From JAZPYZ01 sp045544455 (lineage in GTDB: Bacteria > Bacillota > Clostridia > Oscillospirales > Acutalibacteraceae): a DNA stretch of 64,000 nucleotides. Position numbers and translations under genes: made by a program. The stretch is from positions 62,001 to 126,000 of the forward strand of contig JAZPYZ010000019.1 of assembly GCA_045544455.1 (NCBI GenBank), written 5' to 3'. Position 1 is the first letter of the stretch. Each line of letters begins with the position of its first letter. Under the pieces are notes generated by a model. It saw only the letters and a program-made list of their open reading frames with translations, made no database searches and was not told the DNA's origin. This document shows, piece after piece, positions 33,479-42,636 of the stretch.

Positions 33479-35440
33479 TCATTTCTTAGATCCTTTAAGT
33501 TGGTTGATCCGATCTCGCAGATAGGCGGCGTGTTCGAATTCCAAGATCTTGGACGCTTGTTTCATTTCGTTGGTCAACCGTTTGATCAACGCTTCCTTCT
33601 CGGCTTTGGACAACTTGGCGTCCGGTTTATCGCGATCGGTCTTCGTCCCGATTTCGATGATATCGCGCACCTCTTTGATAATGGTTTTCGGCACAATACC
33701 GTGTTGTTCGTTATACGCCGTTTGGATCGACCGGCGACGTTCGGTTTCGGCGATAGCGCGTTCCATCGACGGGGTAACGCTGTCCGCATACATGATAACC
33801 TGTCCGTTGGCGTTACGCGCCGCACGACCGATGGTTTGTACTAACGACGTCTCGCTACGTAAAAAACCTTCTTTATCGGCGTCTAAAATAGCCACCAATG
33901 ACACTTCCGGAATATCCAACCCTTCGCGCAACAGGTTGATTCCGATCAACGCGTCAAATTCACCATTACGCAGATCGCGGATAATTTCCATTCGTTCAAT
34001 GGTGTCGATATCGTGGTGCATGTACCGCACACGAATACCGGCATCTTCCAGAAACGCGGTCAGATCTTCTGCCATCTTTTTAGTCAGCGTGGTCACCAAC
34101 ACTCGTTCGTTGCGAGCCGAGCGCACACGGATCTCTTCCATCAAATCATCGACCTGTCCCGCTACCGGTTTCACAATCACTTCCGGATCAACCAATCCAG
34201 TCGGCCGGATAACCTGTTCCACCACCTGTTCCCCATGTTCCAATTCAAACGGACCGGGTGTAGCGCTGACGAACACCGCTTGATTCACATGACTGTAAAA
34301 CTCGTCAAAATTCAACGGACGGTTATCGTACGCGCTTGGCAAACGGAACCCGTAATCGATCAAACTCTTTTTGCGAGCCACATCGCCGCCATACATACCG
34401 CGCACCTGCGGCAACATAACGTGCGATTCGTCTACAAACAACAGGTAATCATCCGGAAAATAATCCAACAACGTACTCGGTGTCGAGCCCGGTGCACGTC
34501 CCGTTAAAATACGCGAATAGTTTTCCACACCTTTGCAAACGCCGACTTCGCGCAACATCTCAATATCGTAACGAGTGCGTTGCAAAATGCGTTCCGCTTC
34601 CAGCAACTTTCCTTCACGTTTAAAGGTTTCTACCCGTTCTTCAAGTTCGCGTTCGATCTCTTTGAGCGCCGCCTCCCGTTTATCCGCCGACACAACGTAG
34701 TGCGTTGCCGGATAGATCGCTACGTGTTGTAACACACTTTTCACTTTACCGGTCAGCGGTTGAACCAACGAAACGCGGTCGATCTCGTCACCAAAAAACT
34801 CTACACGAACCGCCGATTCTTCTCCCGACGATGCCGGATAGATTTCCACCACGTCTCCGCGCACCCGAAATTTGTTACGGATAAAATTGATATCGTTACG
34901 CTCATACTGCAAGTCCACTAGACGAGTAATCAGTTCGTCACGCGATTGTGTCATGCCGGGCCGAAGCGAAATCACCATCGTGCGGTAATCTTCCGGATCA
35001 CCCAAACTATAAATGCAGGATACACTCGCCACAATGATTACGTCACGGCGTTCCAACAACGAAGATGTCGCCGAATGACGCAACCGATCGATCTCGTCGT
35101 TAATAGCCGAATCCTTTTCAATATAGGTATCGGTCGTCGGGATATACGCCTCCGGCTGGTAATAATCGTAATAAGACACAAAATACTCCACCGCGTTTTC
35201 GGGGAAGAATTCGCGGAATTCGGAACACAGTTGTGCGGCGAGTGTTTTGTTGTGAGCGAGAACCAACGTCGGGCGGTTGACTTTTTCAATAATATTCGCC
35301 ATGGTAAAGGTTTTTCCTGAACCCGTCACACCAAGCAGCACCTGTTCCTTGTCGCCGCGGTTGATCCCTTCGACCAACTTGTCGATCGCCTGCGGTTGGT
35401 CGCCGGTCGGCTTGTAGTTGGATACCAACTTAAAATCCAC
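33479..35440 (-). CDS. uvrB: excinuclease ABC subunit B
   Basis: 653 residues. Walker A GVTGSGKTFTMANI (about residue 39), the damage-probing beta-hairpin YYDYYQPEAYIP (about residue 92), DEAD-type box DESHVM, helicase motif QTIGRAARN, and the C-terminal UVR helix pair that contacts UvrC. GTG start with GGGGGG 6 nt upstream. Monocistronic; a TATACT -10 at 35474-35479 has only a weak -35. Confidence 0.97.
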   Translation of the reverse strand: MDFKLVSNYKPTGDQPQAIDKLVEGINRGDKEQVLLGVTGSGKTFTMANIIEKVNRPTLVLAHNKTLAAQLCSEFREFFPENAVEYFVSYYDYYQPEAYIPTTDTYIEKDSAINDEIDRLRHSATSSLLERRDVIIVASVSCIYSLGDPEDYRTMVISLRPGMTQSRDELITRLVDLQYERNDINFIRNKFRVRGDVVEIYPASSGEESAVRVEFFGDEIDRVSLVQPLTGKVKSVLQHVAIYPATHYVVSADKREAALKEIERELEERVETFKREGKLLEAERILQRTRYDIEMLREVGVCKGVENYSRILTGRAPGSTPSTLLDYFPDDYLLFVDESHVMLPQVRGMYGGDVARKKSLIDYGFRLPSAYDNRPLNFDEFYSHVNQAVFVSATPGPFELEHGEQVVEQVIRPTGLVDPEVIVKPVAGQVDDLMEEIRVRSARNERVLVTTLTKKMAEDLTAFLEDAGIRVRYMHHDIDTIERMEIIRDLRNGEFDALIGINLLREGLDIPEVSLVAILDADKEGFLRSETSLVQTIGRAARNANGQVIMYADSVTPSMERAIAETERRRSIQTAYNEQHGIVPKTIIKEVRDIIEIGTKTDRDKPDAKLSKAEKEALIKRLTNEMKQASKILEFEHAAYLRDRINQLKGSKK

Positions 35441-35514
35441 ACGAATCCCCCCTTCTCTCTAGATATCGCTATTAGTATACCATCCCACACACAAAAAATA
35501 AAGACGTTTATATG

Positions 35515-35545
35515 AAAAAAGCCACCCGTTTCGGATGGCTTTTTC
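35515..35545 (-). terminator. terminator of the dehydrogenase operon
   Basis: AAAAAAGCCAcCCG/CGGaTGGCTTTTT stem just past the last gene; very similar in sequence to the terminator at 40172-40216 that ends the AraC gene of the same locus. Confidence 0.9.
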
Positions 35546-35547
35546 GA

Positions 35548-36531
35548 TTATTCTACCGTCAGTACTACTTTACCGACGTTTTGACCTTTATACAGGATAT
35601 CGTGGGCCGCTTCCGCCTCTGTAATAGGCAACACTTTGTAGATGGTGGGTTTAACTTCTCCCGTCTCCACCTTTGGCCACACCTTTTCCACGAGTTCTGC
35701 TAAGATACGCGCTTTCGTTTCCGGCGTTCTCGACCGCAAGGTGCTACCGATAATGCGCACATTGCGGACATAGATGTTTTTGAGATCAATCTCGGTCTTT
35801 TGACCGGCCAAAGCCGCAATCATGATCCATCGCGCGCCGTGTTTTAAGTAATGGATGCATTTTCCCATGATTTCGCCGCCCAAACAGTCGATTGCCACGT
35901 CCACAGGATGGCCGTTGTCCAGTTCTTCTTTGAGCACCGCGGCGATATCTTCTTTGGTGGTGACCACCACACGGTCGGCGTTAAGATGGGCAATGTTCGC
36001 GGCGATCTCGTCGGTCAACACCGTGGTGATCACGCGGATACCGAATGCTTTTGCCATCGGGATAATCACACTGGCCAACCCACTCGCACCGGCGTTCATC
36101 AGCAGGGTATCGCCCGGCTGAATATCCCCCTCTACAAACAGGTTGAGGTACGCGGTGGCAAACGCCTCGGGCATCGCCGCCGCTTCAATTACGGTGCAGT
36201 TATTCGGCACCGACATCAACATATCGTATTTCACGTTAGCGTATTGGGCATACCCACCGCCACCGAGCAAGGCACACACCTTGTCTCCCACTTTCCAGTT
36301 GGATTTTTCGGCGGCAACGCTGCCGACCTCCGTGATCGTGCCGGCGATTTCCAGCCCCATCCATTCAGGACAACCGGGAGGCGGCGGATAGTCGCCCTCA
36401 CGTTGCATCAAATCGGCACGGTTAAGCGCCGCCGCTTCGATTTTCACCAAACAATCTTCTGCACCGCACACCGCGTCGGGCACGTTGTCCCACCGCAAAC
36501 TGCGGTCGTCGTTTACCAAAATCGCTTTCAT
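35548..36531 (-). CDS. NAD(P)H:quinone oxidoreductase-like MDR enzyme (PIG3 type)
   Basis: 327 residues. Zinc-free medium-chain dehydrogenase: N-terminal GroES-like domain with RADLMQREGDYPPPPG (typical of the PIG3 subgroup), then the nucleotide fold LLMNAGASGLASVIIP and VDVAIDCLGGEIMGK. Reduces quinones or enones with NADPH in known members. GGAGG 7 nt before the ATG; follows the MBL gene by 11 nt, so it is last in the AraC-linked operon. Confidence 0.9.
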   Translation of the reverse strand: MKAILVNDDRSLRWDNVPDAVCGAEDCLVKIEAAALNRADLMQREGDYPPPPGCPEWMGLEIAGTITEVGSVAAEKSNWKVGDKVCALLGGGGYAQYANVKYDMLMSVPNNCTVIEAAAMPEAFATAYLNLFVEGDIQPGDTLLMNAGASGLASVIIPMAKAFGIRVITTVLTDEIAANIAHLNADRVVVTTKEDIAAVLKEELDNGHPVDVAIDCLGGEIMGKCIHYLKHGARWIMIAALAGQKTEIDLKNIYVRNVRIIGSTLRSRTPETKARILAELVEKVWPKVETGEVKPTIYKVLPITEAEAAHDILYKGQNVGKVVLTVE

Positions 36532-36542
36532 TTACATTCCTC

Positions 36543-37199
36543 CTATACTATTTTTGTGGTTTTGTTCGCAGGATCGTGCATCGTCAGCACACGATATTTT
36601 GAATCGGAATATTTTTCCACAAATTGACTGCTTTGTTTCGGATTGTATGAACTTCCTGTGGGATGATGCCGCGCGATGCAAGCATTTACATAACACTCAT
36701 CCCCCGCAACGACATAGGTAACGTCACCGTGATCGATCTCCACGATCGAAGAACCGATCGAGTGACCGCCGATCTTCACGACACGAATGTTCTTTTCTAT
36801 GGAAAACACATCGTCAAACAACTGCACGCGCGACCGTTGCGATATGTATCGCTTCGCGTTGGCGTATTCTTCCGTTTGTATATAGACGGTGGCATTTTCA
36901 AAATGTGATAACGCCGCCACATGATCGTGATGTGCATGGGTAATGATCACGTCCGTGATATCCGCCGAACATAACCCGATCTCTCGCAACACAAATGCCG
37001 GCGAATAAAACCGCCGCATTCGAAATCCGGGCATCGTATCACAGCCAGCGTCCACCAACACACGGCGATTTTCGGTTTGGATCAGATAGATCGCAAACGA
37101 GATCGGCAAAGAAACATCGCTTGATCCACCGTCAAAAACCAAGTGTTCCGACAATTCCGATTCGGTGTATTTCAACGCCCACAACGAACACTCACTCAT
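36543..37199 (-). CDS. metallo-beta-lactamase-fold hydrolase (AHL-lactonase-like)
   Basis: 218 residues from the ATG at 37199 (AGGAAAG about 10 nt upstream); the longer frame would start inside the previous gene. The metal signature THAHHDHVAAL is complete, and later ligands are in GGHSIGS and VAGDE. This arrangement is shared by AttM/AiiA-type lactonases, but many relatives open other lactones. Between a sugar-type dehydrogenase and oxidoreductases, a sugar lactonase role is plausible (inference). Confidence 0.85.
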   Translation of the reverse strand: MSECSLWALKYTESELSEHLVFDGGSSDVSLPISFAIYLIQTENRRVLVDAGCDTMPGFRMRRFYSPAFVLREIGLCSADITDVIITHAHHDHVAALSHFENATVYIQTEEYANAKRYISQRSRVQLFDDVFSIEKNIRVVKIGGHSIGSSIVEIDHGDVTYVVAGDECYVNACIARHHPTGSSYNPKQSSQFVEKYSDSKYRVLTMHDPANKTTKIV

Positions 37200-37276
37200 A
37201 CACCGACCACTTTCCTTATGAGAACCAGACTCGCAATCGTTTTCGCCCCTACCGCGTACCGCCAACAGCATCGCTG

Positions 37277-38290
37277 TTACGAGATGTGAACCCCGCACGC
37301 TTGCAGAAGGGTTTTATACAGCATCAATTCATAATCCAAGGTGTAGGGATTTTCTTTTTCACCACGCACCATAGCAGCGAACGACGCCATCATATTGTCG
37401 TAGCGGTCGTACGATTCGCTTTGCTCGTAAACGCCGTTATCGCCCCACGAAGCCGACATATAGGCGGTTTGTCCGGTATACAGATACGAACCACCTTTAT
37501 CCGATGCGTACCATTCCAGCGGACGCAATTCCACACAGCCCTTGGAACCCGTTACAACCAAAGAACGGCGAGCATAACCGCCGAAATCCACTGCCGACGT
37601 TTTCGCAGTGCAAACCGCGTTGGGATACTGTAACACGGCAAACCCGATATCTTCCGACTGTGTGCCGTCGAGTCCGGTGCTGACGTTCAGCGGCAACACA
37701 TTTTGCGGCGCACCCTTGATCTGCATAATCAAATCTACCAAGTGACAACCAAGGAAAAACAGCATCCCACCAGGGAACGTTTTTAGCCAATGGCGGACAA
37801 ATTCGGGTTGCAGGCAACTCATCTGTGCATCCACGCTGACGATCTCTCCGAGATCGCCGGCTTTTATTTTGGTAAGCAAATCGCGAACCGCAGGATTGTA
37901 TCGGTACATATATCCCGTGTGGAACACGGTGCCTTTCTCGCGAACGGTTTCGATCAGACGTTCAAACGCGGCAAGATCGGTTCCGCCTGGTTTTTCCATA
38001 TGGATATGTTTGCCGTGTTCGGCGGCGATCGTCGCGTATTTAGTGAGATAGATCTCGTCGGTTTCGATTGCGACCGCTTCGATGGTGGGATCGTTCATAA
38101 TCTCGTCCACCGACATCTCCGGATAACCGTCAAAGTATTTTACCTTATCCGGCAGGCGTTCCCGTTCGTTTTCGGGTAACGCATAACCGACAAGTTCAAA
38201 GACGTCGCTTTGCTTTTTCAAACTATCGAACACCCACGGAGCGTGCGAATGGGTGTTTGTTCCAATCTGCGCAATGCGAATCTTTCTCAT
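37277..38290 (-). CDS. Gfo/Idh/MocA family oxidoreductase
   Basis: 337 residues. N-terminal Rossmann domain MRKIRIAQIGTNTHSHAPWV, the HMEKPGGTD motif (the EKP lysine is the family's catalytic lysine; about residues 97-105), and the C-terminal beta-sheet domain with GCHLVDLIMQ. NAD(P)-dependent sugar or inositol dehydrogenases belong here. Overlaps the MDR dehydrogenase by 4 bp. Confidence 0.92.
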   Translation of the reverse strand: MRKIRIAQIGTNTHSHAPWVFDSLKKQSDVFELVGYALPENERERLPDKVKYFDGYPEMSVDEIMNDPTIEAVAIETDEIYLTKYATIAAEHGKHIHMEKPGGTDLAAFERLIETVREKGTVFHTGYMYRYNPAVRDLLTKIKAGDLGEIVSVDAQMSCLQPEFVRHWLKTFPGGMLFFLGCHLVDLIMQIKGAPQNVLPLNVSTGLDGTQSEDIGFAVLQYPNAVCTAKTSAVDFGGYARRSLVVTGSKGCVELRPLEWYASDKGGSYLYTGQTAYMSASWGDNGVYEQSESYDRYDNMMASFAAMVRGEKENPYTLDYELMLYKTLLQACGVHIS

Positions 38291-39303
38291 TTCAACTCAC
38301 TCCAATCGAACTGAACCAGCGGGAAGGTCTTTTCGGTCGCTAAACGCGTATACACCGCCGTCGCATCGTTCGGCGAACAGATCTCATCGATCATCGACGA
38401 AAAGGAAATGCGTCCCATTTCGATCAGTTTCATCAACGCACGAATATCGTCGGGTTGTGTCCACCATCCATGGGAGGATTCATGGTTAGGCCGTGCCATC
38501 GTGTGGGCTCCTACCAACGTAATACCCGGCGCGTGAATTTTGTGATAATAGTCGATGGTGAAGTCGCTGTTACGGGTACAACCGAGCAACGCCACTCGCC
38601 CGAATTTCGCCATACAATCCAGCACGCCGTCGAGCGCGCCGCCGTTGCCGGTGACTTCGATCGCGACGTTGGCACCGCCGCCCGTGATTTCTTTGACTTT
38701 GGCGGCAAAGCCGTCCGCGAACGGGTCAAGCGCAAAGTCTGCACCGCACACAAGCGCTTTTTCGCGTTTGGTGGGATCGGGATCGACTGCAATGATCGGC
38801 ACAGCACCAGCCGCTTTCAAAAGATGTACCGCAAACAGGCCTAAAATGCCCATCCCCATCACGATGGCGGATTCCCCCATCTCCAACCGGCATTTACGAA
38901 TGGCGGCAAGTGGAAAAATACCGATGTGCAACAACGCCGCATCTTGGAACGAAATGCCATCGTTGAGCTTATACACATTTTGAATCGGCATATTGATCAA
39001 ACTACTATGTTTACTCCACGACAGGGCAACTCGGTCGCCGACTTTAAAGCCATCGACTCCCTCGCCCACTTTTTCCACAACACCAGACGAACTGTATCCG
39101 GACGTGCGCGGAAAGGTCGCTTCTTTCAAAATAGAATACGCCGACACCTGTGCTTCTCCTACCAAATTGGCGCGTTCGGTACCGCTGCTGATTGACGAAT
39201 ACACAAGACGCACCTGTACTTCTCCTGCTTTCGGATCCGAAATCGGAACGTCCAACAGTTCAGCTGTATTGGGTTTTGTAAATACGATCTGTTTACAAGA
39301 CAT
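38287..39303 (-). CDS. zinc-type (MDR) alcohol/polyol dehydrogenase
   Basis: 338 residues. GroES-like N-terminus, with TSGYSSSGVVEKVGEGVDGF, and the nucleotide fold ESAIVMGMGILGLFAVHLLKA. The usual catalytic GHE and structural Cys4 zinc motifs are not evident, so it belongs to the divergent MDR group often paired with Gfo/Idh enzymes. First gene of the minus-strand operon opposite the AraC regulator. Confidence 0.88.
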   Translation of the reverse strand: MSCKQIVFTKPNTAELLDVPISDPKAGEVQVRLVYSSISSGTERANLVGEAQVSAYSILKEATFPRTSGYSSSGVVEKVGEGVDGFKVGDRVALSWSKHSSLINMPIQNVYKLNDGISFQDAALLHIGIFPLAAIRKCRLEMGESAIVMGMGILGLFAVHLLKAAGAVPIIAVDPDPTKREKALVCGADFALDPFADGFAAKVKEITGGGANVAIEVTGNGGALDGVLDCMAKFGRVALLGCTRNSDFTIDYYHKIHAPGITLVGAHTMARPNHESSHGWWTQPDDIRALMKLIEMGRISFSSMIDEICSPNDATAVYTRLATEKTFPLVQFDWSELK

Positions 39304-39333
39304 CTATCATCACCTCTACCCTTATTTTAGACC

Positions 39334-39390
39334 TTGACAGACACGTTTTCCACATACTATACTATACAAAAAAGGTAATATTCTACACAA
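39334..39390. promoter_or_regulatory. overlapping divergent promoters of the AraC gene and the dehydrogenase operon
   Basis: Plus strand: TTGACA (39334-39339), 18 nt, TATACT (39358-39363). Minus strand: TTGTGT (39385-39390), 18 nt, TATAGT (39361-39366). The two -10 boxes overlap, so the two transcripts should exclude each other unless the regulator intervenes. Confidence 0.7.
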
Positions 39391-39407
39391 ATACAGGTGA
39401 AAATGCT

Positions 39408-40172
39408 ATGACAAATGCAGAATTCTATAAAAGTTTCTCCTTCAACCTTTTCCGAAGACAACGTTATCACTGCACCGATTGTATTCATCGCTCAGGATGC
39501 CCGCATCACTATATAGCCCGCATGATCAAAGGGACCGCTAAATTTCAGTACGGCGCCCAAACGTTGCATCTGTGCGAGGGCGATATCTTCTATCTTCCTC
39601 GTGGTTTGAAATATCGATCCCATTGGTATCCGAACGGTGATCCGGTCGAATTTTACTCGTTTGGGTTCGACTATTTCCCGATCGATGATTCTATCGGCTA
39701 CCAAATCCAGATTATCGAATGCACCGACGATGAACGCGCTATGCTCGCCGAACTGGAAGCTGACATCGCCGTTACACCTCGGTCGATCGGGTTGCTATAC
39801 CGTTTTCTCGGAACAGTACAACCAAAACTTCAAGCCGAATCCGATGACGAAAACCATATCATCATTAACAGGGCGTTGGAATATATTCGCACACACACCA
39901 ATTGCTCGGTCAAAGACATTGCACACTATTGCGGCATCAGCGAATCGGGATTGTTTGCCAAATTTCGCAAACATCTTGATAAAACGCCGATCGAGGCAAG
40001 ACAAAGCATATTAGTGGAAAAAGCCATTACGCTACTCACTACGACCGACCTGTCGATCGAGGAAATCAGTGATCAGCTGGGGTTCAGTTCCTCGTCCTAT
40101 TTTCGTAAAGTGTTTCGCGCGAAAACGGGACAAACCCCTACTACATTTCGAAAAAGCATTAAAAGTATTTGA
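39408..40172 (+). CDS. AraC-family transcriptional regulator
   Basis: 254 residues. N-terminal cupin-like sensor (about residues 20-100, with CEGDIFYLPRGLKYRSHWYP) and two C-terminal HTH motifs (VKDIAHYCGISESGLFAKFR; IEEISDQLGFSSSSYFRKVF). A CTDCIHRSGCPHH stretch at about residues 24-36 adds three cysteines and two histidines, unusual for the family, and could bind metal. Divergent from the dehydrogenase operon, which it probably activates in response to a sugar. Confidence 0.92.
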   Translation: MTNAEFYKSFSFNLFRRQRYHCTDCIHRSGCPHHYIARMIKGTAKFQYGAQTLHLCEGDIFYLPRGLKYRSHWYPNGDPVEFYSFGFDYFPIDDSIGYQIQIIECTDDERAMLAELEADIAVTPRSIGLLYRFLGTVQPKLQAESDDENHIIINRALEYIRTHTNCSVKDIAHYCGISESGLFAKFRKHLDKTPIEARQSILVEKAITLLTTTDLSIEEISDQLGFSSSSYFRKVFRAKTGQTPTTFRKSIKSI

Positions 40173-40216
40173 ACGTAAAAAGCCACCCGAAACAACTTCG
40201 GGTGGCTTTTTACGTT
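40172..40216. terminator. bidirectional terminator between the AraC gene and the HAD phosphatase gene
   Basis: Perfect 20-bp arms AACGTAAAAAGCCACCCGAA and its complement around ACAAC; includes A5 and T5 runs for both directions. Confidence 0.95.
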
Positions 40217-40219
40217 CGC

Positions 40220-41026
40220 TTATTTCGACAAGTATGGGATGATTTCACCGGCATCGTTTAAAACGATATCCGGTTTAACATCCGATGCGTCTAAAATCTC
40301 TTGTGTAGTTTCCCCACTCATAACCAAAACGCCAAGTGCACCGGCGTTCAAACCGCTTTTGATATCGGTATAGATCCGGTCGCCAATAACGGCGGTTTGC
40401 TCTTTGCTGTAACCGGTCATTTTCATCGCGATATTCGGCATTTCCGGTGTGGGTTTGCCGATAACAAACGGACGCTTGCCGGTCGCGTTAAAGATCATAT
40501 CGCACACACTGCCGCAATCCGGCACGCTGCCGAATTCGGTCGGACAAACATAGTCCGGATTGGTCGCGATATACGGGATATCCTCACGGGTGAGCAACAT
40601 ATAACTGACGTCTTCCAACTTTTTAAAGGTCAGTTCGGTATCAAAACCCATCACGATGAGATCTACTTCATTCAAATTCTCGGTTACCACAAAGCCATTA
40701 TCTTCGAGTTCTTTTTTCAGCGATATGGTACCGCAGACATACAGACGTGCGGTCGGATAGTTGAGTTTGAGATATTGTGCGGTTGCCTGTGACGAGGTGA
40801 TAAAATCACCGTATTCGGCTTCGATACCGAGTTTCGCCAACTTTTTGATATAGTCCACGACACTTTTGGACGAGTTGTTGGTCATGAACATGTATTTACC
40901 GCCACTTTGACGAATCGCCGCAAGCAATTCTTTAGTAAACGGATACAGTTGATTACCTAAATACAACGTACCATCCATATCAAATAAAAACAAACGAATA
41001 TTTTTTAACGTTTCCTTAGACTTCAT
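40220..41026 (-). CDS. HAD-IIA phosphatase (NagD/PGP-like)
   Basis: 268 residues from the ATG at 41026 (GGAGG 8 nt upstream). HAD motif 1 is FLFDMDGTLYLG, motif 2 FMTNNSS, motif 4 IGDRIYTDI with GALGVLVMSGET, and the C2 cap lies between. NagD relatives dephosphorylate sugar or glycerol phosphates and 2-phosphoglycolate. As the last gene of a glycerol-3-phosphate dehydrogenase-like operon, glycerol 3-phosphate or a by-product is a reasonable substrate. Confidence 0.9.
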   Translation of the reverse strand: MKSKETLKNIRLFLFDMDGTLYLGNQLYPFTKELLAAIRQSGGKYMFMTNNSSKSVVDYIKKLAKLGIEAEYGDFITSSQATAQYLKLNYPTARLYVCGTISLKKELEDNGFVVTENLNEVDLIVMGFDTELTFKKLEDVSYMLLTREDIPYIATNPDYVCPTEFGSVPDCGSVCDMIFNATGKRPFVIGKPTPEMPNIAMKMTGYSKEQTAVIGDRIYTDIKSGLNAGALGVLVMSGETTQEILDASDVKPDIVLNDAGEIIPYLSK

Positions 41027-41040
41027 GCTAATTTCCTCCA

Positions 41041-41385
41041 TTAGTCAACCGCTTTGGTAACAATTAATTTGGTTCCGAACAAATCATCGCACACCACGTC
41101 GCCAATGGCAACAGGAGGCTTTACGTGGATTTGACGAATCACTTCCATGGCATCAAAAATATGTTCTTTGGGAATCGGATCAAGCGTTTTGACACTGGCC
41201 GGCATATCCCGATTTTCCACCGTAACCGTCGATGTGACGGTACGAACCGGATGGGTACACTCCCCAATCGCGTAATCAATACCACGCGCACACGACGCGC
41301 CATCGACCGTGATGGGATCGTTTTTAAGATTCACCGTTAACGCACAACCGCGCGGACAGATAATACAAGTCAGTTTTCTGGTCAT
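41041..41385 (-). CDS. DUF1667 protein (third subunit of a GlpABC-like dehydrogenase)
   Basis: 114 residues. Starts MTRKLTCIICPRGCALTVNL: CxxCxxxC plus a fourth cysteine in GASCARG, a likely iron-sulfur or zinc site. DUF1667 regularly follows the two flavoprotein genes seen here in anaerobic Firmicutes. Overlaps the preceding gene by 4 bp. Its job in electron transfer is inferred from this linkage. Confidence 0.92.
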   Translation of the reverse strand: MTRKLTCIICPRGCALTVNLKNDPITVDGASCARGIDYAIGECTHPVRTVTSTVTVENRDMPASVKTLDPIPKEHIFDAMEVIRQIHVKPPVAIGDVVCDDLFGTKLIVTKAVD

Positions 41386-42632
41386 CCGATCTCCTCCAAA
41401 CTTACGGTAATGGTGTCGGTTACGCCGGCCAATTTATCTGCTTTAACCGTGATTTTTTCCATTTCGCCGGGGGCGGCTTTCAACCGCACCGCCGTAGCCA
41501 ACACTTGATCGCCGGCCGTTACGGTAAACCGCACTTTGCCGTAAGGTTTGACCACACGCATAAACAGATCCACGTCGGCACCGCCATCGGTATGCACCCG
41601 TTGCGGAAGTACATACCGCACACCGTTACCGGTCGCGGTGGCAACGCTTTTATCACCTGTTCCGTTTTGACGAACAAAGTTCGCCGCACCAAGACCTGCA
41701 ATTTCCGCTTCATCCGAAACATAGTCGACCAAATCATGCACCTGCAGTACGTTACCGCAAGCAAAAATACCGGCTTGCGAGGTTTCGCGATGTTCATCGA
41801 CCGTAGCGCCGCCGGTAATCGGATCAATAGCAATACCGGCCGAACGAGTCAACTCGTTTTCCGGGATCAGGCCAACCGACAAAAGCAACGTATCGCACGG
41901 GATATACCGTTTTGTGCTTTCAATAATTTGTCGATTATCGTCCACCGCCGCAATGGTAACGCCCTCCAAGCGTTTATCGCCGTGAATTTGCGCCACCGTA
42001 TGACTAAGATATAACGGAATATCAAAATCGTCCAGACATTGCACAATGTTACGCGCCAAACCGCCGGAATACGGCATGAGTTCACAAACCGCTTCGACCT
42101 TTGCGCCTTCCAAAGACATACGACGCGCCATGATCAAGCCGATATCGCCCGAACCCAAAATCACCGCGCGTTTACCGACCGAATAGCCTTCACAGTTGAT
42201 CAGTTTTTGAGCCGTACCGGCACTATATACGCCGGCCGGACGCGTACCGCTGATATTCAGCGCACCGCGGCTTCTTTCGCGACAACCCATCGCCAACACC
42301 ACGGCGCCGGCTTGTATTTCCAGTACCCCGTCACGGTTTTTTGCCGTAACTACGCGATCCGGCGTCAGGCCGGTAACCGTTGTTTCGGTATAGATCTTGA
42401 TACCGCGTTCACGCACTTGTTCTTCGTACACGGCGGCATATTCCGGACCGGTCAATTCCTGTCCGAGTTTATGTAAACCGAACCCACTGTGGATACATTG
42501 GCGAAGAATGCCGCCCAACCCATCTTCACGGTCGATGATGACCGTATCGGTAATACCGGCATCATACGCCGTGATCGCCGCTGCCATGCCGGCAGGACCG
42601 CCACCGATAATAACAATATCGTGTTGCATCAT
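41382..42632 (-). CDS. NAD(P)/FAD-dependent oxidoreductase (second flavoprotein of the glp-like operon)
   Basis: 416 residues from the ATG at 42632. FAD site DIVIIGGGPAGMAAAITAYD at the start, NAD site KRAVILGSGDIGLIMARRM at about residue 160, and a redox-type CRERSRGALNISGTRPAGVY region. Members resemble the HcnB/OoxA-type subunits and GlpB-like electron-transfer partners. 4 nt after the first flavoprotein gene. Probably passes electrons from glycerol 3-phosphate oxidation to NAD or another carrier. Confidence 0.9.
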   Translation of the reverse strand: MMQHDIVIIGGGPAGMAAAITAYDAGITDTVIIDREDGLGGILRQCIHSGFGLHKLGQELTGPEYAAVYEEQVRERGIKIYTETTVTGLTPDRVVTAKNRDGVLEIQAGAVVLAMGCRERSRGALNISGTRPAGVYSAGTAQKLINCEGYSVGKRAVILGSGDIGLIMARRMSLEGAKVEAVCELMPYSGGLARNIVQCLDDFDIPLYLSHTVAQIHGDKRLEGVTIAAVDDNRQIIESTKRYIPCDTLLLSVGLIPENELTRSAGIAIDPITGGATVDEHRETSQAGIFACGNVLQVHDLVDYVSDEAEIAGLGAANFVRQNGTGDKSVATATGNGVRYVLPQRVHTDGGADVDLFMRVVKPYGKVRFTVTAGDQVLATAVRLKAAPGEMEKITVKADKLAGVTDTITVSLEEIG

Positions 42633-42636
42633 ACGA

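Noticed and set aside
37200..37298. Longer N-terminus for the MBL-fold protein
   Set aside because: It would overlap the previous gene and adds Arg/Gly/Ser-rich sequence without homology; the ATG at 37199 begins the fold.
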